Part shown: positions 1 through 7,748 of the stretch, in pieces | How positions within the stretch are numbered: position 1 is the first letter of the stretch | How the letters are laid out: each line of letters begins with the position of its first letter | Source: Rivularia sp. PCC 7116 | GTDB lineage: Bacteria; Cyanobacteriota; Cyanobacteriia; Cyanobacteriales; Nostocaceae | NCBI RefSeq assembly: GCF_000316665.1 | Contig: NC_019678.1 | Location: 1,426,001-1,490,000 of the forward strand | Direction: 5' to 3' | DNA: 64,000 nt | Translations under genes and position numbers: made by a program | Notes under the pieces: generated by a model | Database searches by the model: none | What the model saw: the letters and a program-made list of their open reading frames with translations, nothing else | What the model was told of the DNA's origin: nothing

Positions 1-1
1 A

Positions 2-679
2 CGCGGTTACCAGAAAAAGAAGTCAAAATTTAAGCCCCTAGGTTTTTCTTTTGAAGCTTTAAACGGAGAGAAAGCTAAACGACTGTTCGATATAATATTT
101 TCCCTGTTAGTACTAATTCTGTTTTCTCCTGTTTATTTAATTCTGGCTTTGTTGATTGCTATAAGTTCGCATGGTCCTATTTTTTACATTCAGGAAAGAG
201 TCGGAAAAAATTACAAGCGATTTAATTGTATTAAATTTCGCACCATGGTGAGCAATGCCGATGAAGTTTTGATACAGATGATGGAAACATCTCCTCAGTT
301 CAAACAGGAATGGAAAAGTAATTTTAAACTAAAAAAAGACCCTAGAATTACTACGATCGGTAAGTTTTTGCGAATTACTAGTTTGGATGAATTTCCTCAA
401 TTCTGGAATGTTCTTAAAGGGGATATGAGTGTTGTTGGACCTCGTCCTTTGGTAGCAGAAGAATTACCAAAATATGGATGTCATATTAATCAGATTTTAA
501 CTATCAAGCCAGGAATCACTGGGTTATGGCAAGTTTCTGGACGCAATGACATACCCTATCCTAGAAGAGTGCAAATAGATTTGTACTATGTAAAATTTAG
601 AACTTTTTGGTTAGATTTATGGATTGTTTTAAAAACAATTGCTGTTGTTGTGATACCGACAGATAACGGAGCTTATTAA
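2..679 (+). CDS. Polyprenyl-phosphate sugar-1-phosphate transferase (partial at window edge)
   Basis: The reading frame is open to the left edge, so the 5' end of the gene lies outside; 225 residues are visible. The protein should start a polysaccharide repeat unit by moving a sugar-1-phosphate onto undecaprenyl phosphate at the inner membrane. Seen: KRLFDIIFS followed by one hydrophobic segment, then the family blocks PIFYIQERVG, FNCIKFRTM, KDPRITTIGKFLR, LDEFPQFWNVLKGDMSVVGP and PGITGLWQVSGR. This is the catalytic core of the bacterial sugar transferase family (WbaP/WcaJ/HepC type); a membrane N-terminus may lie upstream. Neighbouring gmd and fcl fit an exopolysaccharide locus. The sugar transferred cannot be read from sequence. 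Confidence 0.9.
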   Translation, partial: RGYQKKKSKFKPLGFSFEALNGEKAKRLFDIIFSLLVLILFSPVYLILALLIAISSHGPIFYIQERVGKNYKRFNCIKFRTMVSNADEVLIQMMETSPQFKQEWKSNFKLKKDPRITTIGKFLRITSLDEFPQFWNVLKGDMSVVGPRPLVAEELPKYGCHINQILTIKPGITGLWQVSGRNDIPYPRRVQIDLYYVKFRTFWLDLWIVLKTIAVVVIPTDNGAY

Positions 680-701
680 AAATAAGGTTCGATTTTATTA
701 T

Positions 702-720
702 GGGGCAGCTTGCTTGCCCC
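702..720 (+). terminator. Hairpin after sugar transferase
   Basis: GGGGCA and TGCCCC arms around a 7-base loop start 23 bases after the stop codon. There is no long T run, so it is a terminator-like hairpin rather than a textbook one. Confidence 0.45.
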
Positions 721-1374
721 TATATAATTATGAGTATTATTATTTATAAATTAAGAAGTCTACTTGATGTCTATTAATATTTATTTGGATTTACTCGCTG
801 CTACATTAAACCCAATAAATTCAATTAGTCTGCTGCAAATAAAACTTTTGAATCAAGAAATAATCTGTGTTCTGTTAGCTAATATCGGATAGTGTTCTTA
901 GTATTGCAAAGTCTGTATCAATATTAACTGAAAGCTAGAAATTAAAGATTATCCTTGATTCAATTGTATTTTAAGCAACAAATATTTTTTATTTGTTATT
1001 CGTTTTAATCTCGAATAAATTAGTTTTTGATTCGAGCTTTTTGATTAAAATAGAATCGCTGAATACAATTATTTTTTTTAATTAGCATTATCAATATAGA
1101 ATTATTTATTAAAAATTAATTTAATCTTTAAAATTGGTTATAAATATAAAGTATCTGTAAAGATTAAATGAATATACTGGATACATAATAAATCCCTCGT
1201 TACCGTTTAAAAGGTTTATCTTTAAAAAGACTTAGTCAGCATATTTACCTAAATGCGCGAGATATTACTTAAATAAAACTCGTAGGTTTCCCATTGGGCA
1301 AGTAAGTGTATTCCTGTTAGCTTATATCAGGCTACATGTATAAAATTCATTAAAAGTATAAGGAATAAAGGAGA
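721..1374. other. AT-rich intergenic region upstream of gmd
   Basis: About 650 bases with no open frame showing coding character on either strand. It probably holds the gmd promoter, but no clear -10/-35 pair or known operator was recognised. An AAGGA about 9 bases before the gmd ATG is the likely ribosome binding site. Confidence 0.5.
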
Positions 1375-2454
1375 ATGACCCAGCAAAAGCGAGCGTTGAT
1401 TACTGGTATTACCGGACAAGATGGTTCTTATCTAAGTGAATTTTTATTAGAGCAAGGTTACGAAGTTCACGGTATAATTCGTCGTACTTCTACCTTCAAT
1501 ACAGACCGTATCGATCACATTTATGAAGATCCTCATAGAGAAGGAGTAAAGCTATTTCTTCATTATGGTGACTTGACCGATGGTACGACGCTACGCCGCA
1601 TTCTCGAAGAAGTTCAGCCTGTAGAAATCTATAATTTGGGCGCTCAATCCCACGTAAGAGTAAGTTTTGATTCTCCCGAATACACTGTAGATGCTGTAGG
1701 AATGGGAACCCTACGCTTATTAGAAGCAATTCGCGACTATCAACAACGTACTGGTATTGAAGTACGCTTCTATCAAGCTGGTTCTTCGGAAATGTTTGGT
1801 TTGGTACAAGCAGTACCGCAAAAGGAAACAACTCCTTTCTACCCCCGGAGTCCTTATGCCTGTGCTAAAGTTTACAGCCATTGGCAAACCGTAAATTACC
1901 GCGAATCTTACAATATGTTCGCTTGTAATGGTATTTTGTTTAACCACGAATCACCCCGTCGCGGTGAGACCTTCGTAACTCGTAAAATTACTAGAGCGGT
2001 TGCTCGTATTGTTGCCGGTAAGCAGAAGAAAATCTATATGGGTAATCTCGACTCTAAGAGAGACTGGGGTTATGCAAAAGATTATGTACGGGCAATGTGG
2101 ATGATGTTGCAGCAAGATAAGGCAGATGATTATGTAATTGCAACAAATGAGACTCATTCTGTACGCGAGTTTCTAGAGTTAGCATTTAGCTACGTAAATC
2201 TTGATTGGCAGGAGTATGTAGAATTTGACCAGCGTTACTTACGTCCTGCGGAAGTAGATTTGTTGATTGGAGACTCGACTAAAGCTAGAACGCAGTTGGG
2301 TTGGACTCCATCGGTAACTTTTGAACAGCTCGTAGCTTTGATGGTGGAAGCAGACTTACAGGCTTTAGGTCTAACTTCTCCTGGTGACAAAGTAGCTTCA
2401 GCAATCAAAGATAATGCGATGATTCGTCAGGAATTAGGCGCACTACATATGTAA
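1375..2454 (+). CDS. gmd: GDP-mannose 4,6-dehydratase
   Basis: Converts GDP-D-mannose to GDP-4-keto-6-deoxy-D-mannose with tightly bound NADP, the first step to GDP-L-fucose. The 359-residue protein has full family length. It is an extended short-chain dehydrogenase: the dinucleotide motif [10 protein letters not shown] is at residues 11-20 and the catalytic Tyr161-x3-Lys165 in [10 protein letters not shown]. The ATG chosen gives the standard family N-terminus. A strong hairpin follows at 2463-2499, and fcl, the next enzyme of the pathway, starts 151 bases downstream on the same strand. With the sugar transferase upstream, the likely role is fucose supply for exopolysaccharide or lipopolysaccharide. 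Confidence 0.97.
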   Translation: MTQQKRALITGITGQDGSYLSEFLLEQGYEVHGIIRRTSTFNTDRIDHIYEDPHREGVKLFLHYGDLTDGTTLRRILEEVQPVEIYNLGAQSHVRVSFDSPEYTVDAVGMGTLRLLEAIRDYQQRTGIEVRFYQAGSSEMFGLVQAVPQKETTPFYPRSPYACAKVYSHWQTVNYRESYNMFACNGILFNHESPRRGETFVTRKITRAVARIVAGKQKKIYMGNLDSKRDWGYAKDYVRAMWMMLQQDKADDYVIATNETHSVREFLELAFSYVNLDWQEYVEFDQRYLRPAEVDLLIGDSTKARTQLGWTPSVTFEQLVALMVEADLQALGLTSPGDKVASAIKDNAMIRQELGALHM

Positions 2455-2462
2455 ATTTATAC

Positions 2463-2499
2463 AGCCAGCGATTATCTTTTATTAAAGTAATCGCTGGCT
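2463..2499 (+). terminator. Hairpin terminator after gmd
   Basis: AGCCAGCGATTA pairs perfectly with TAATCGCTGGCT over 12 bp with a 13-base loop, 8 bases past the gmd stop. The 3' side continues into TAATTATTTTG. It probably ends or attenuates transcription between gmd and fcl. Confidence 0.65.
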
Positions 2500-2521
2500 T
2501 AATTATTTTGACCGCGGAAGG

Positions 2522-2567
2522 CAGTCATCGCAGGCACCGCCTTTTCACGGTGGTGTAACGATGACTG
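2522..2567. promoter_or_regulatory. Nested palindrome in the gmd-fcl gap
   Basis: Outer arms CAGTCATCG and CGATGACTG are perfect 9-mers; inside them CACCG and CGGTG form a second stem. The structure sits 38 bases before the fcl ATG, so it would lie in an fcl leader. Function unknown: an RNA leader structure, an operator or a dispersed repeat are all possible. Confidence 0.4.
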
Positions 2568-2605
2568 ATTAATACTTTTAATACCAACGAGGACGAAAAG
2601 AAAAT

Positions 2606-3562
2606 ATGAGCGCATTAGACTTAAAGAATAAAAGAATTCTGGTTACTGGTGGTGCGGGTTTTTTAGGTCGTCAAGTTGTAAACCAGCTTATTAAAGCTGG
2701 GGCAGAACAGGATAAAATTACTGTACCTCGTTCGCGAGATTACGATTTGTGCGTAATGGAAAGCTGCAAGCGTGCGGTTGACCACCAGGATATCGTAATT
2801 CACCTAGCCGCTCACGTTGGTGGTATCGGTCTTAACCGTGAAAAACCTGCTGAGTTGTTTTATGACAATTTGATGATGGGAACCCAGCTGATTCATGCTG
2901 CTTATGAAGCTGGGGTCGAAAAGTTTACTTGCGTGGGCACAATTTGCGCTTATCCCAAGTTTACTCCCGTACCATTTAAGGAAGATGATATTTGGGATGG
3001 TTATCCAGAAGAAACCAATGCTCCTTACGGTATTGCCAAAAAAGCTTTGTTAGTACAGTTGCAGGCGTACCGCCAGCAGTACGGTTTTAACGGAATATAT
3101 TTGCTACCGGTTAATTTATATGGTCCGGAAGATAACTTTGACCCTAGAAGTTCTCACGTTATTCCGGCATTAATTCGTAAAGTTCAAGAAGCCCAAGAAC
3201 GAGGAGATAAAGAGATTCCTGTTTGGGGTGATGGCAGCCCTACCCGCGAGTTTTTGTATTCTGAAGATGCAGCGCGGGGTATTGTTATGGGTACTCAATC
3301 TTACAATGGTGCTGAGCCAGTTAATTTGGGAACTGGTTATGAAATTTCGATTCGCGATTTGATTAATACAATTTGCGAAGTAATGGAATTTGACGGTGAA
3401 ATAGTATGGCAAACTGACAAACCAAACGGGCAACCCCGTCGCTGTCTGGATACTGAAAGAGCGAAGCAAGAATTTGGTTTCACCGCTCAAGTAGGTTTCA
3501 AAGAAGGTTTGAAGAATACTGTTAAATGGTGGCGCGAACATGCTGCCCAACCTGTAGCTTAG
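2606..3562 (+). CDS. fcl: GDP-L-fucose synthase
   Basis: Bifunctional epimerase/NADPH reductase that turns GDP-4-keto-6-deoxymannose, the product of the preceding gene, into GDP-L-fucose. At 318 residues it has family length. The Rossmann motif GGAGFLG is at residues 15-21; GTICAYP holds Thr112 and Cys114, where characterised enzymes have Ser and Cys, and Tyr141-x3-Lys145 is the catalytic pair. GAGGA lies about 12 bases before the ATG. The gene is 151 bases downstream of gmd with two hairpins between, so it may be co-transcribed with partial attenuation or have its own promoter. Confidence 0.95.
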   Translation: MSALDLKNKRILVTGGAGFLGRQVVNQLIKAGAEQDKITVPRSRDYDLCVMESCKRAVDHQDIVIHLAAHVGGIGLNREKPAELFYDNLMMGTQLIHAAYEAGVEKFTCVGTICAYPKFTPVPFKEDDIWDGYPEETNAPYGIAKKALLVQLQAYRQQYGFNGIYLLPVNLYGPEDNFDPRSSHVIPALIRKVQEAQERGDKEIPVWGDGSPTREFLYSEDAARGIVMGTQSYNGAEPVNLGTGYEISIRDLINTICEVMEFDGEIVWQTDKPNGQPRRCLDTERAKQEFGFTAQVGFKEGLKNTVKWWREHAAQPVA

Positions 3563-3578
3563 AAAACCTCACCCCATT

Positions 3579-3603
3579 CCCCTCTCCTTATTAAGAAGAG
3601 GGG
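3579..3603. repeat. CCCCTCTCC palindrome, copy 1
   Basis: A CCCCTCTCCTTATTAAG-type palindrome between the convergent fcl and GNAT genes, slightly degenerate in its right arm. Related copies lie at 25668-25692, 45066-45090 and 54719-54743, and a fifth copy at about 55060-55240 is split by an insertion. Often preceded by CCTCACCCC. It could also serve as a bidirectional terminator. Confidence 0.6.
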
Positions 3604-3607
3604 TGAT

Positions 3608-4021
3608 TTAATTTTCCCCATGATAAATCCACATTGCTTGGGTATCACCTGCTTTGCGAAAACCACATTTATAATAAAAACCGACAGTTTCTGCTTCTGC
3701 GACTAGTATCTGTTGATGAAAGTCTTGGTATTTTTGAGTAATTATTTTTAATAGATTTAAGCCGATACCTTGTTTTTGGTATTCAGGTAAAACTAATAAA
3801 TGCGGATAGTAAACTACTAAGTAACCATCGGTTATTGAATTTATCAAGCCTACTAATTTTTCTTGATTCCAAGCCGATATGAGTGAATGGGAATTCATTA
3901 AAGCATTATATAGTTCGTTAGGTTTCTTAGCTGACGACCAATTATTAGCTTGATAAAGAATTAAAATATCATCTATAGATAAATTGCGCGTGTGTTTATA
4001 TTCGATATTATTTTGATTCAT
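3608..4021 (-). CDS. GNAT family N-acetyltransferase
   Basis: A 137-residue protein with the GNAT fold signature: the acetyl-CoA pyrophosphate loop appears as LPEYQKQGIGLNLL (Q-x2-G-x-G) at about residues 77-90. It is followed by the helix and the VGFYYKCGFRKAG strand typical of motif B. Substrate unknown; the family acetylates amines of small molecules or proteins. The gene is convergent with fcl, and a second, unrelated-looking GNAT gene follows on the same strand after a hairpin repeat. Short but complete for the minimal fold. Confidence 0.8.
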   Translation of the reverse strand: MNQNNIEYKHTRNLSIDDILILYQANNWSSAKKPNELYNALMNSHSLISAWNQEKLVGLINSITDGYLVVYYPHLLVLPEYQKQGIGLNLLKIITQKYQDFHQQILVAEAETVGFYYKCGFRKAGDTQAMWIYHGEN

Positions 4022-4088
4022 CGATTTAGCTGATATTGGGACTTACAAAAATTAAAATTATAAATCCTTTAGCAATAATTGAGTATTG

Positions 4089-4120
4089 AGAAACCCGATT
4101 TTTTGAAAAACCGGGTTTCT
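4089..4120. repeat. AGAAACCCGG hairpin repeat, copy 1
   Basis: AGAAACCCG and CGGGTTTCT arms with an A/T-rich centre, lying between two same-strand GNAT genes. One of five related hairpins in the window (44213, 48108, 48979, 63270), nearly all just past gene ends. Terminator-like. Confidence 0.6.
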
Positions 4121-4154
4121 AGTAATATGCAAAATTACTATATAAAAGCTTGAT

Positions 4155-4628
4155 TTAAGAATCTAGTTTAAGATAAACCTCAGCTTCGTGATTGACAGCC
4201 CATTCTATATGCCAATCGATAAATCTAAGCCTGCGGTAAAATTTTGATGCTGCTTCGTTACCTTTTTTATAACTAGTAGCGATTAACTCAACTTCTGGAT
4301 ACAGCTTCAAACGTCTGATTACTTCTAAAATTGTAGCTTTTCCATAACCTTGCTGCTGGTATTTGGAATCAATCATCAAGCGCAAAATAAATCCAATACC
4401 GCCAACTATTTCATACATAGTAAAACCAATCATTGGTAATTGTGGTTCTATATAACCCATGACGGCAGCATCATATATCGCTAAGGGGTAAAGATTGGGG
4501 TTGACGTAAGCTTGAGCTAATGATTTCACATTTGATGCAAGAAATTCTTTTTGATTTTCATTTACTTCTAAACTGATACATTCTTGGAAATTATCAACTG
4601 TTATTTTACGTAAATGAACTTTAGCCAT
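4155..4628 (-). CDS. GNAT family N-acetyltransferase, spermidine/spermine type
   Basis: A 157-residue GNAT protein. Seen: an N-terminal LRKITVDNFQECISLEV block, the central FILRLMIDSKYQQQGYGKATI with the Q-x2-G-x-G CoA-binding loop, and NEAASKFYRRLRF near the end. The pattern resembles bacterial diamine/polyamine acetyltransferases (BltD/PaiA-like), but the substrate is an inference. It sits on the minus strand between a small hypothetical ORF and the first GNAT gene. An ATG start agrees with the family N-terminus. Confidence 0.8.
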   Translation of the reverse strand: MAKVHLRKITVDNFQECISLEVNENQKEFLASNVKSLAQAYVNPNLYPLAIYDAAVMGYIEPQLPMIGFTMYEIVGGIGFILRLMIDSKYQQQGYGKATILEVIRRLKLYPEVELIATSYKKGNEAASKFYRRLRFIDWHIEWAVNHEAEVYLKLDS

Positions 4629-4705
4629 ATTTGCTCTTGGATAACTTATTTATATTATGTCTGAGAAATAAGCTTTTTTATGATGGCTGCAAATTATGGA
4701 AAATA

Positions 4706-4885
4706 TTAACAACCCCAATGTTTAAAATAATTCATTGCTAATTCCATTGGTGTGTCGTTTTTGAACGCATTTTTTTGATTAAATATTGGATAAAGGTTAT
4801 TTGAGATAGTAAAATCTTCCGAAAGCAAGGTATCGCCAAAATTATTTACTTTTTGATGATAATTTATTAAGTTCAAAATTTTCAT
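4706..4885 (-). CDS. Hypothetical 59-aa protein
   Basis: An uninterrupted ATG-to-TAA frame on the minus strand, 59 codons, found by direct translation of the gap between the Rieske gene and the GNAT gene. It begins MKILNLINYHQK and ends TPMELAMNYFKHWGC. The composition (regular aromatic, charged and helix-forming residues, a PMELAMNYFKHWG tail) is more protein-like than a random AT-rich frame. No family was recognised and no strong ribosome binding site precedes it. It could be a small real gene or the 3' remnant of a longer one. It lies between and on the same strand as its neighbours. Confidence 0.35.
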   Translation of the reverse strand: MKILNLINYHQKVNNFGDTLLSEDFTISNNLYPIFNQKNAFKNDTPMELAMNYFKHWGC

Positions 4886-4942
4886 AAATCGGCAATTTTA
4901 TTATTACTATTATGTGAGAGTAGTGTGCATGTAATTTTCTGA

Positions 4943-5920
4943 TTATTTCCAAGTATCAAAGTGATGTTTCACCCAATCCATACCAACTTCATTATTTAGT
5001 TTTATTTTTTGTGGTGCATTAGCATAAATTTTGTTTAAAATGTCTGCATCCTGTTCTACTACAGCTTTACTTAATTCCAAAAATTGTTTTTTTAATAATT
5101 TTGCAAAAGGATTATTTGTTTTTGCGAATAATAAAATATAGGTTCGAGTTTTTGTTAATGATTCTGGAACAAAAAGATGACATTGAGCAATTTTTCCAAA
5201 AAGGCTACTACCGTGAAATATCACTAATGAAGGAAAATAATTTTCTAAATGAGCTTGAATTATCTCGGGAAGTAGAAATTGTTTGGGTTGTTTGAGCTTT
5301 TCCCAGAGAGTTTTAGGTGCAGTAGGAGCATTGAAAAAAGCTTCGGAATGATAGCCGTTATCGATGAATTTCTCAAATCTAACTTCGGTAATTTCAAACA
5401 AATCGCGGTGGGTGCCATTTTGATGATTATAATCGTGCATATTTAATAGCATCGATTTCAAATCAGTTTTGACGCTGGTATCTGCTGTATAGCCTATAAA
5501 TTCGTAACTATCGGAAATTTTTTCTAAAATATCGGGAATGGAAATTTGAGGTTTACAATCTCCATAAGACCAAATAAAATCATCTTTAACAATTAGTTTC
5601 AAAGGCTGCATTTGAGGCAAGGTTTTTTTATCCGTTCCCGGTAAAACAGTGCAACCTTCTCTATCAAATTCAAGGGCATGAAACGGACAAACAACTTTAC
5701 TTTCACCATCTGTTTCAGCTTTACACCAACCTTCCGATAACATTGCTCCCATATGAGGGCAAATATTAGGTAGAGCTTGAACATTTCCTTTACTATCTTT
5801 CCACATTACATAGTCTTTGCCGTAAACAGATATCTTATGTGGTTGATTTATTTTGAGCATGGATTTATGTGCTAATAACCAAGGCGCACCCTCTAACATT
5901 TTGGCTTTAGCTTCAATCAT
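4943..5920 (-). CDS. Rieske [2Fe-2S] oxygenase, ring-hydroxylating type
   Basis: A 325-residue protein from the ATG at 5920; a GTG at 5959 would add 13 hydrophobic residues that do not look like the family, so the ATG is preferred. The Rieske cluster ligands are visible: Cys54-x-His56 in CPHMG and Cys78-x2-His81 in CPFH. A mononuclear iron site follows: Asp163-x2-His166-x4-His171 in HDYNHQNGTH. It should therefore be an oxygenase using a separate reductase; the substrate is unknown (aromatic, sterol or pigment-like substrates are known for relatives). The AraC-type regulator directly upstream on the same strand, 144 bases away, may control it. Confidence 0.85.
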   Translation of the reverse strand: MIEAKAKMLEGAPWLLAHKSMLKINQPHKISVYGKDYVMWKDSKGNVQALPNICPHMGAMLSEGWCKAETDGESKVVCPFHALEFDREGCTVLPGTDKKTLPQMQPLKLIVKDDFIWSYGDCKPQISIPDILEKISDSYEFIGYTADTSVKTDLKSMLLNMHDYNHQNGTHRDLFEITEVRFEKFIDNGYHSEAFFNAPTAPKTLWEKLKQPKQFLLPEIIQAHLENYFPSLVIFHGSSLFGKIAQCHLFVPESLTKTRTYILLFAKTNNPFAKLLKKQFLELSKAVVEQDADILNKIYANAPQKIKLNNEVGMDWVKHHFDTWK

Positions 5921-6064
5921 GATGGTTATGACTCTAGTGATTAATGTTCTAATAAACACTATTAAAAATATCTGACTTATTCGCTTGGATATTCTTGCTA
6001 TTTTTGGATATTCTTGCCATTTGTGATTTGAAAAAAGCAGAATAATAACAGCGAACAGAAAAAT

Positions 6065-6991
6065 CTAATTTGTTTTGTATTGTTGTGAAAAGTCTTTTGG
6101 GGTAATCCCAAGCAAACGTTTAAAATGACGATTAAGATGACTTTGATCGACAAAACCTACTGAATTGGCTATTTCAGCAATTGATAATTTTCCTTGTTTC
6201 AATAATTCTTGAGCTCGTTCGATGCGACACCGAATTACATATTTATGAGGTGTAAATCCTGTAGTTTCCTTGAACAATCGCGAAAAATAATGGGGACTCA
6301 TTTGTACCGAAGCTGCTAATTTATTCAAGCTTAAATCGGTATCGAGATAAGCTTGAATGTAATCAATTATTTGCTGTAATTTGTATTGAGGCAATTTTCC
6401 CGAAATCAATTCAACTGAATTTATCCGAGTAGTTGAATAATTTTCTAATAAATGAAGGATAAGGGCATTAATTAAAGTTTCCGCATAAAGACGACTGCTA
6501 GTACCATGTTTGATTAAAGCCGATTTTAGCGCTACTCCTATTTGATAAACAAATGGATCGGGATTTGCAAACTTGGGTAAAAGCTCAATCTTATCTGGAT
6601 CTACGACTTCGTAAATAGTTTGAGCAAAAACTACAGGATCTATCGCGATCGCAACCGAACAACCTTCGCTATACCATGCTGCTTGATGAGTTGTGTTTGC
6701 AGGAACAATAATCAAATCTCCTTGAACATTGTTTTCTCGTAAAAAACATCCATCAATTATTCTTTCTGTTTGCATCGGTAATGGAATATCGGTCAAAATT
6801 CCAATACAATGCTGTTTTAAACAAATCTTAGGTAATTCGATTGGGGGTTGTCTATCGTAAATAATAGTTAGATTATCCCAACCAACAGATTGACTAGAGA
6901 CTAGAGGAGAGCGGTTGAATACACGTTTATATTCTTCTTCTTTTTCTTGATTAAAATCGATTAAAATACTTTTTGATGAGTTATTTTGCAT
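6065..6991 (-). CDS. AraC family transcriptional regulator
   Basis: A 308-residue regulator. The N-terminal 190 residues form a sensing domain of unknown ligand. The C-terminal 100 residues hold the double helix-turn-helix: LSLNKLAASVQMSPHYFSRL followed by FKETTGFTPHKYV, then the second HTH SIAEIANSVGFVDQSHLNRH and the closing FKRLLGITPKDF. It is immediately upstream of, and co-oriented with, the Rieske oxygenase gene, which makes that gene the most likely target. Divergent 5-formyl-THF cyclo-ligase lies on its other side. Confidence 0.92.
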   Translation of the reverse strand: MQNNSSKSILIDFNQEKEEEYKRVFNRSPLVSSQSVGWDNLTIIYDRQPPIELPKICLKQHCIGILTDIPLPMQTERIIDGCFLRENNVQGDLIIVPANTTHQAAWYSEGCSVAIAIDPVVFAQTIYEVVDPDKIELLPKFANPDPFVYQIGVALKSALIKHGTSSRLYAETLINALILHLLENYSTTRINSVELISGKLPQYKLQQIIDYIQAYLDTDLSLNKLAASVQMSPHYFSRLFKETTGFTPHKYVIRCRIERAQELLKQGKLSIAEIANSVGFVDQSHLNRHFKRLLGITPKDFSQQYKTN

Positions 6992-7102
6992 CTTAAATTT
7001 GAAATATTAAAATTAAAAACCAATTTTTTATACTATAAAATTTCTCAAAGCTATTACATACAGGTTCGTGGTATTTTTGATTAGCTTTCTTCAACAAAAA
7101 TC

Positions 7103-7687
7103 ATGAACGCTACCGAAAATAAATCAAAAAAATCCGAATTACGTCGTAATATTATTAAACAACGCCAATCGCTACCTGAAAAAGAATGGCGGGTAAAAAG
7201 TCAAGCTATTTGTAAAAATATTTGCAGTTCAAGTTTATTTACCAAAGCTAAAACAGTACTTGCTTATTTTAGCTTTCGTCAAGAACCCGATTTAAGCTAT
7301 TTATTCTCAGAAGATAGTACATCAAGTAATCACAAAATATGGGGATTTCCTCGTTGTGTCGATAAATCCTTAATTTGGCACCGTTGGCAACCCCAAAATG
7401 AATTAATAATAGGTAAATACGGTATTCGCGAACCAAATCCCAATTTACCGATAATTAATTACTCTGAGGTTGATTTGATTTTAGTTCCTTGCGTCGCTTG
7501 CGATTCTCAAAGTTATCGTTTGGGTTATGGCGGGGGATATTATGACCGTTTTTTAAGCTCTCCAGGATGGGATTTAATTCCAACAATAGGTATTGTGTTT
7601 GCCAACGATTATTTACCTCAAGTACCTGTAGAAGTTTGGGACAGAAAGTTAAATAGCGTTTGCACCGAAAGCGGCTTGCAAAGATAA
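7103..7687 (+). CDS. 5-formyltetrahydrofolate cyclo-ligase
   Basis: Converts 5-formyl-THF to 5,10-methenyl-THF using ATP, recycling a dead-end folate. The 194-residue length matches the family. Seen: an N-terminal basic helix KKSELRRNIIKQRQSL, and the phosphate-binding signature YRLGYGGGYYDRFL near residue 145, preceded by DLILVPCVACD. The ATG follows a short divergent promoter region shared with the AraC gene. The GAF kinase begins 61 bases downstream on the same strand, close enough for co-transcription, though no functional link is evident. Confidence 0.93.
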   Translation: MNATENKSKKSELRRNIIKQRQSLPEKEWRVKSQAICKNICSSSLFTKAKTVLAYFSFRQEPDLSYLFSEDSTSSNHKIWGFPRCVDKSLIWHRWQPQNELIIGKYGIREPNPNLPIINYSEVDLILVPCVACDSQSYRLGYGGGYYDRFLSSPGWDLIPTIGIVFANDYLPQVPVEVWDRKLNSVCTESGLQR

Positions 7688-7748
7688 ATATCGCAATCAA
7701 TCTGATATTTTGCTTATGGAAGTGGGAATCATTAGAAAAGACTGTTAA

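Noticed and set aside
3170-3550. 126-codon minus-strand frame inside fcl
   Set aside because: Complete overlap with fcl, whose catalytic residues are intact; no ribosome binding site.
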